From the NCBI GenBank assembly GCA_024220525.1, contig JAMYWO010000343.1:1-38088 (forward strand): 38,088 bases of DNA, written 5' to 3'. The position numbers were made by a program, and so were the translations under genes. Every line of letters begins with the position of its first letter. Positions within the stretch are counted from its first letter, which is position 1. Shown here one piece after another: positions 34,546 to 38,088 of the stretch. This stretch comes from Cochliopodium minus (Eukaryota > Discosea > Himatismenida > Cochliopodiidae). Under the pieces are notes generated by a model. The model ran no database searches. It was not told where the DNA came from and saw only the letters and a list, made by a program, of their open reading frames with translations.

Positions 34546-35038
34546 AAAATCCTTTTCCAATTAAATTATTGAAAACAGATCAAGATATCTAAATTATTGA
34601 AACTTATAAGTTCAATTAGATAACTATCTGATACTCTTAAAAAAAAAATAATATGAGAACGGAATTAGATTTTTTTAATGAAATAACAATGTTAACTTTA
34701 CAAAATATACATTTACTATTTTTTCGAAAAATTTACAATTCTTTAAAGAATTAATCCGACTAAATTAGATTTTCTAAAACAATAAATTTAAAAATTTTTA
34801 TTTGATGACAAACTATATCAAATCTTTTAATTTTTTAATTTATTATTTCGAAAATATTTTTCCTATTTCTTTTCTTTTGAAGGAAACTATTACACTTTGT
34901 ACTTGTTGGGCAAGATCCTTCTTCAAAATTATCCAAATTTTTGTTTGATGAATATTTTTCTTACTTATAATTTGAAAAAAAAAAAAATAAAAAAAAAAAT
35001 TTAATTCCATATTTATAATATATTCAAGACATAAGCCA
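34546..35038. other. Intergenic region
   Basis: About 490 bp, very AT-rich, between two + strand genes. No coding potential, RNA gene or strong repeat is seen. Confidence 0.5.
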
Positions 35039-35988
35039 ATGGAAATAGAGAAAAAGAAGAAATACACCAAAATACCAAGACCAGAAATTCCTGTGAGAGT
35101 CCAGGAAAACATATGGTGTCATCAATGTAAAATGAGAAAGGGCGAATTAATCTGCTGTGATAATTTTTTCAAGCAACAAAAAGAAGGAAGATGTACTGGA
35201 AGATATTGCAATAATTGCATAAAAAGGCATTATAACTGCGATCCAACAAATTTAAAGATGCTAAATGAATGGATATGTTTCAAATGTAATAAGACATGTG
35301 TATGTGCATCTTGTAAAAGAGAAAGAGGACAGAGCGTACCTAAGAAAAAAAGAAATAGGACCAAAAGAAAATTAGATATTATGACTAATCTTCAACATGA
35401 AAACATTCCACATACAAATCCTTTCCTTTATTCTTCAACTAGTTCGATAGAACAAAATATAATTATAACTCCCAAATCCCAAATTTTTGATACTCTAGCT
35501 GAAGCAGCTTTCCAGAGATTGACCACATCTCCTAAACCCACTAATGATGATTCTATTCAAGTTCAATCAAATATAAATGTAGAATTTTTTAGAAATCTTA
35601 AGCAAATTTCTCAAAAAATTGAATTTATTATTTTTTAAATTAGATTCCAGAATCATCTTATGATCATATTCCAGATGAGTGTTGTGAAGAAAAGATTTTG
35701 GATAATTCTAAAAAGCCAAAGATAGATAATAATATTCAAGAGAATAATGTGTATCAACACCCTCTTGACTTTAAATGTAATTGTGAAATATTTGGCTGTA
35801 AATGTTCATGCCAAACTAAAATCCATTTTTTGAAGAATAAACTGAAGCTATTGGAAGAAGAATTGAGCAACATGAAGGAATATGTTAATCAACTTTCTAA
35901 CAATACTTCCGAGAATTGCAAGCATTTAAAAGAATCAATAGATAAACAAGCATCCAAGAATCAACTCAGCTTTTTACTCAATAATTGA
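35039..35988 (+). CDS. CDCA7-like zinc-finger protein (zf-4CXXC_R1)
   Basis: Two exons, 35039-35578 and 35644-35988, spliced AAT|GTAGAA to TTAG|ATT in phase 0 (294 aa). Residues 25-100 form the cysteine-rich domain: WCHQCKMRKGELICC, RCTGRYCNNCIKRHYNCD, NEWICFKCNKTCVCASCKRERG. The spacing matches zf-4CXXC_R1, found in CDCA7, which recruits the HELLS remodeller to DNA and supports DNA methylation, and in plant/protist relatives. The Arg after the third Cys in CDCA7 is replaced (ICC), so this may be a divergent class. A second small Cys cluster (FKCNCEIFGCKCSCQTK) and a leucine-rich coiled coil (LKLLEEELSNMKEYVNQL) end the protein. Likely nuclear, with a basic segment KKKRNRTKRK. Confidence 0.8.
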
Positions 35989-36197
35989 TCCATATCAATA
36001 AATTAATTTTTCAAATATTAAAGGTTTGAGTTCTTGTAATCAATTTTGATTCATAATTTTGTTTTGAATGAACCAATCATCTTGGAAAATTTGTTTGATC
36101 TTGAATCAAAGCAAATCATAATTTTTCACTTAAAAAGACTTCTAGAGAAAAATAAAAAAAAAGCTCGAAATTATTCTGGAAACAAAATCTGGAATAG

Positions 36198-38088
36198 ATG
36201 ACATTTTTGAATAGAATAAGAATAACCCCAAATAGGACATGGAAGAAAATATTGATTTTCACTATTGCGACAATTTCGGTGCTTTTTACCAGTGGAATAA
36301 TATTTGGATGGCCTGCATTGCTTTTGGTTTTCAAAAAGGAACAAGTTTTTCATTATCTATGCCCTAAAGATACAGATCCAAATGATTTGGTAAATCCTTT
36401 TCCATTATTCGATTTGTTATTGAATATACCTATTGTCACTTGGCATGTTAGTGTGATGATCAATATCTTCGATTGACTTTAGTTTATTTGATTGGGGTAA
36501 TTGCATCTATTGCCAGTTCATTACCCATAGGAATAGGATTGGATAAAATAGGAGCGAGAATAATGGGATTGTTTGGATGTGTATTATTATGTTCTGGAAG
36601 CATGTTGATTAGTTATTGGGAATTATATGGTCTCACCAGTTTGCTGATTGGTTTTTTATTTCTGAGCACTGGTGGAAATTCATTGTTTTTATCAATCATC
36701 ACTCTCACAGATATTTTCAAAGAGAACATGTCAATAGCTGTTGGGATACTCAATTGTAAAATTTCAATATTAAATTTTATGTGCTTAAATTTTTTCAATT
36801 CGTTTTTATTTCAATTTTAAATAAAGGTGCATATGATGCCAGTACCATTGTTTTCTTCATTTTTCTTATTTTAAATAAACAATATGACTACAAATCATCT
36901 GATCTCTTCTTTTCCTTTTCTTTTTTCCCTCTGGGATTGATTGTTTTGCTTCTGTTTTGGCCATCGAAAGAAGAAATCTCCATGATAAGCTTCTCCAGTG
37001 AAAATTCAAACTATATCAAAAATGAAAGGTGAAAAAAAATAATTATTGAAGAAAAAGAAAAAGATTATTCATTTTATTTTAATAAAATAAAAAAAATAAT
37101 ATTCAAAGGAAAAAGATTAAAAAGATTAATATTTATATATTAGTTATAAAAGTGCAACGAATGTTTGGAATGCAATAAGAAGCCAGATTATGATTTCAGA
37201 TCGACATTATGATGAAATCAATCAAGATGTAGATGTCAAGATGGATGACGAAGAAGAAGAGGACAGCAGCGAAGAATTCAATCATCAACTCGATAGAAGG
37301 GATTTCTCTCAGGGTTCTTCATCGAACAGAATGTTTAATGATGAAGATGAAATCAGTGACGAGTATTCAACCAATCATAAAAATAAGAAAGATTCAATTC
37401 CTCACATTAAAAAAAAAAAAAAAGAGATAATGAATAATAAGAATAATAATAATAATGTTAAAAAAAATAATGAAAATAATGAAAATGATAAAAATAATGG
37501 GAATAGTAATGATGAAAATTTTGAGGATAGGATCGTAATTATAGAACACAAAGAAGGAGAAATCGTTTTTGATGAAAAATCTTCTCTTCTTTCAAAAAAT
37601 AAAAATAATTATAACAATTATTATTATAATGATAATAAAAATAACAATAATAATAAAAATAAAAATGATAATAACAAAATTGATAATAATAAAAATAAAA
37701 ATGGTAAAATGAATAAAAATGATAATATTGACAACAAAAACATTTTTGATAGTAAAAATGAAAAAAAAAATGAAAAAAACAAAATTAAAAATGAAAAAAG
37801 TGATTCAATGAAAAGAATAGAGAAAGGGAGGATACCATATTTATCTACTTTACCTTTTGCAGAACAAATGAGGAGTAAGGAGTACATCATGTTTTTGATT
37901 TACACTCTCTTCAGTCTTTTGTGGCTCACCATGTTTTTGGCTACTGTGGACCGAAGGCTTTACTACACGGATGAAAATACTCGAAATGAATTGGTTGAAA
38001 TGTTCACTGGTATCTTTTTATTTTTTATTTTTTATTTTTTATTTTTTATTTTTTATTTTTTATTTTTTATTTTTTATTTTTTATTTTT
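36198..38088 (+). CDS. MFS transporter (SLC43/FMP42-like), first four exons
   Basis: Exons 36198-36389, 36452-36755, 36827-37028 and 37144-38009; an intron then runs off the window (GGTATC donor at 38010). TM1 and its loop read ILIFTIATISVLF, IIFGWPALLLVFKKEQVF, HYLCP; after splicing, CDDQYLRLTLVYLIG matches the conserved C-x-x-Q...L start of TM2 in SLC43/FMP42 proteins. The MFS signature loop is GIGLDKIGARIMG. About six TM helices, a very long acidic and Asn/Lys-rich cytosolic loop (about residues 235-490) and TM7 (YIMFLIYTLFSLLWLTMFL) follow. SLC43 proteins carry large neutral amino acids; substrate here is unknown. TM8-12 are missing here but are exactly what the exon at 170-603 supplies, in the right phase. 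Confidence 0.88.
38010..38088. repeat. (ATTTTTT)n microsatellite at window end
   Basis: Period-7 A+T6 units begin right after the intron donor and run to the last base; the first bases of the window continue the same pattern for two units. Confidence 0.95.

Noticed and set aside
1-38088. tRNA, rRNA and snRNA genes
   Set aside because: Searched by eye for GC-richer cloverleaf-sized blocks and A/B boxes in the gaps; none found. A covariance-model scan would be decisive.
36198-38088. A 38-kb plasmid or giant-virus circle
   Set aside because: No replication, capsid or partition genes are present and all genes are intron-rich eukaryotic housekeeping or signalling types; a misordered scaffold explains the end-to-end gene more simply.

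Overview
The window is nuclear DNA of an AT-rich, intron-dense, gene-compact protist. It has short introns (about 50-560 nt), asparagine-rich coding tracts, A/T microsatellites and intergenic gaps often under 100 nt. Gene content points to an amoeboid, amoebozoan-like organism: a RegA-type response regulator/cAMP phosphodiesterase, a Roco protein, an ACAP-type ArfGAP, a PAK/STE20 kinase, UVRAG and a TRAF-like RING protein. This is inference; there is no rRNA or marker gene to place it. I joined exons by hand. Nearly every model closes with GT/GC-AG introns and consistent codon phases.

Layout. 1-603: last exon of an MFS transporter (+). 707-2364: S1/P1 nuclease (+). 4516-2418: DENR zinc domain fused to an RNA ligase (-). 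7170-4699: PAK-like kinase (-). 8303-7251: C2 protein (-). 8960-8388: Ubc13-like E2 (-). 11025-9075: RegA-like RR-PDE (-). 11267-11600: LINE reverse-transcriptase fragment, ending at a lone 'n' at 11601. 15669-11758: UVRAG/Vps38, cut off on its 3' side near the n (-). 17122-16077: ankyrin protein (-). 17388-17833: small membrane protein (+). 18008-19015: secreted protein (+). 19400-21738: RING/TRAF zinc-finger protein (+). 23385-21944: MORN protein (-). 30553-23464: ankyrin-MORN-Roc-COR-pseudokinase, about 2000 aa (-). 33511-30610: BAR-PH-ArfGAP-ANK (-). 33654-34545: FolD (+). 35039-35988: CDCA7-like zinc finger (+). 36198-38088: first four exons of an MFS transporter (+).

The most striking structural point is that the two window ends are complementary halves of one 12-TM transporter gene. 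The last exon ends in phase 1 and the first exon starts in phase 1, and both abut the same T-rich microsatellite intron. Joined, they give 1998 nt, an exact 665-codon frame plus stop. Together with the 'n', the truncated LINE piece and the truncated UVRAG, this means either that two contigs were joined in the wrong order (the true order being 11602-38088 then 1-11600), or that the sequence is a circle or one unit of a tandem array.

Most genes serve signalling and membrane traffic: cAMP breakdown, Ste20 kinase, Roco scaffold, Arf GTPase control, and PI3K-complex autophagy/endosome sorting. There is also ubiquitin signalling (Ubc13 and a RING protein), RNA repair and one-carbon metabolism. No tRNA, rRNA or CRISPR was seen.
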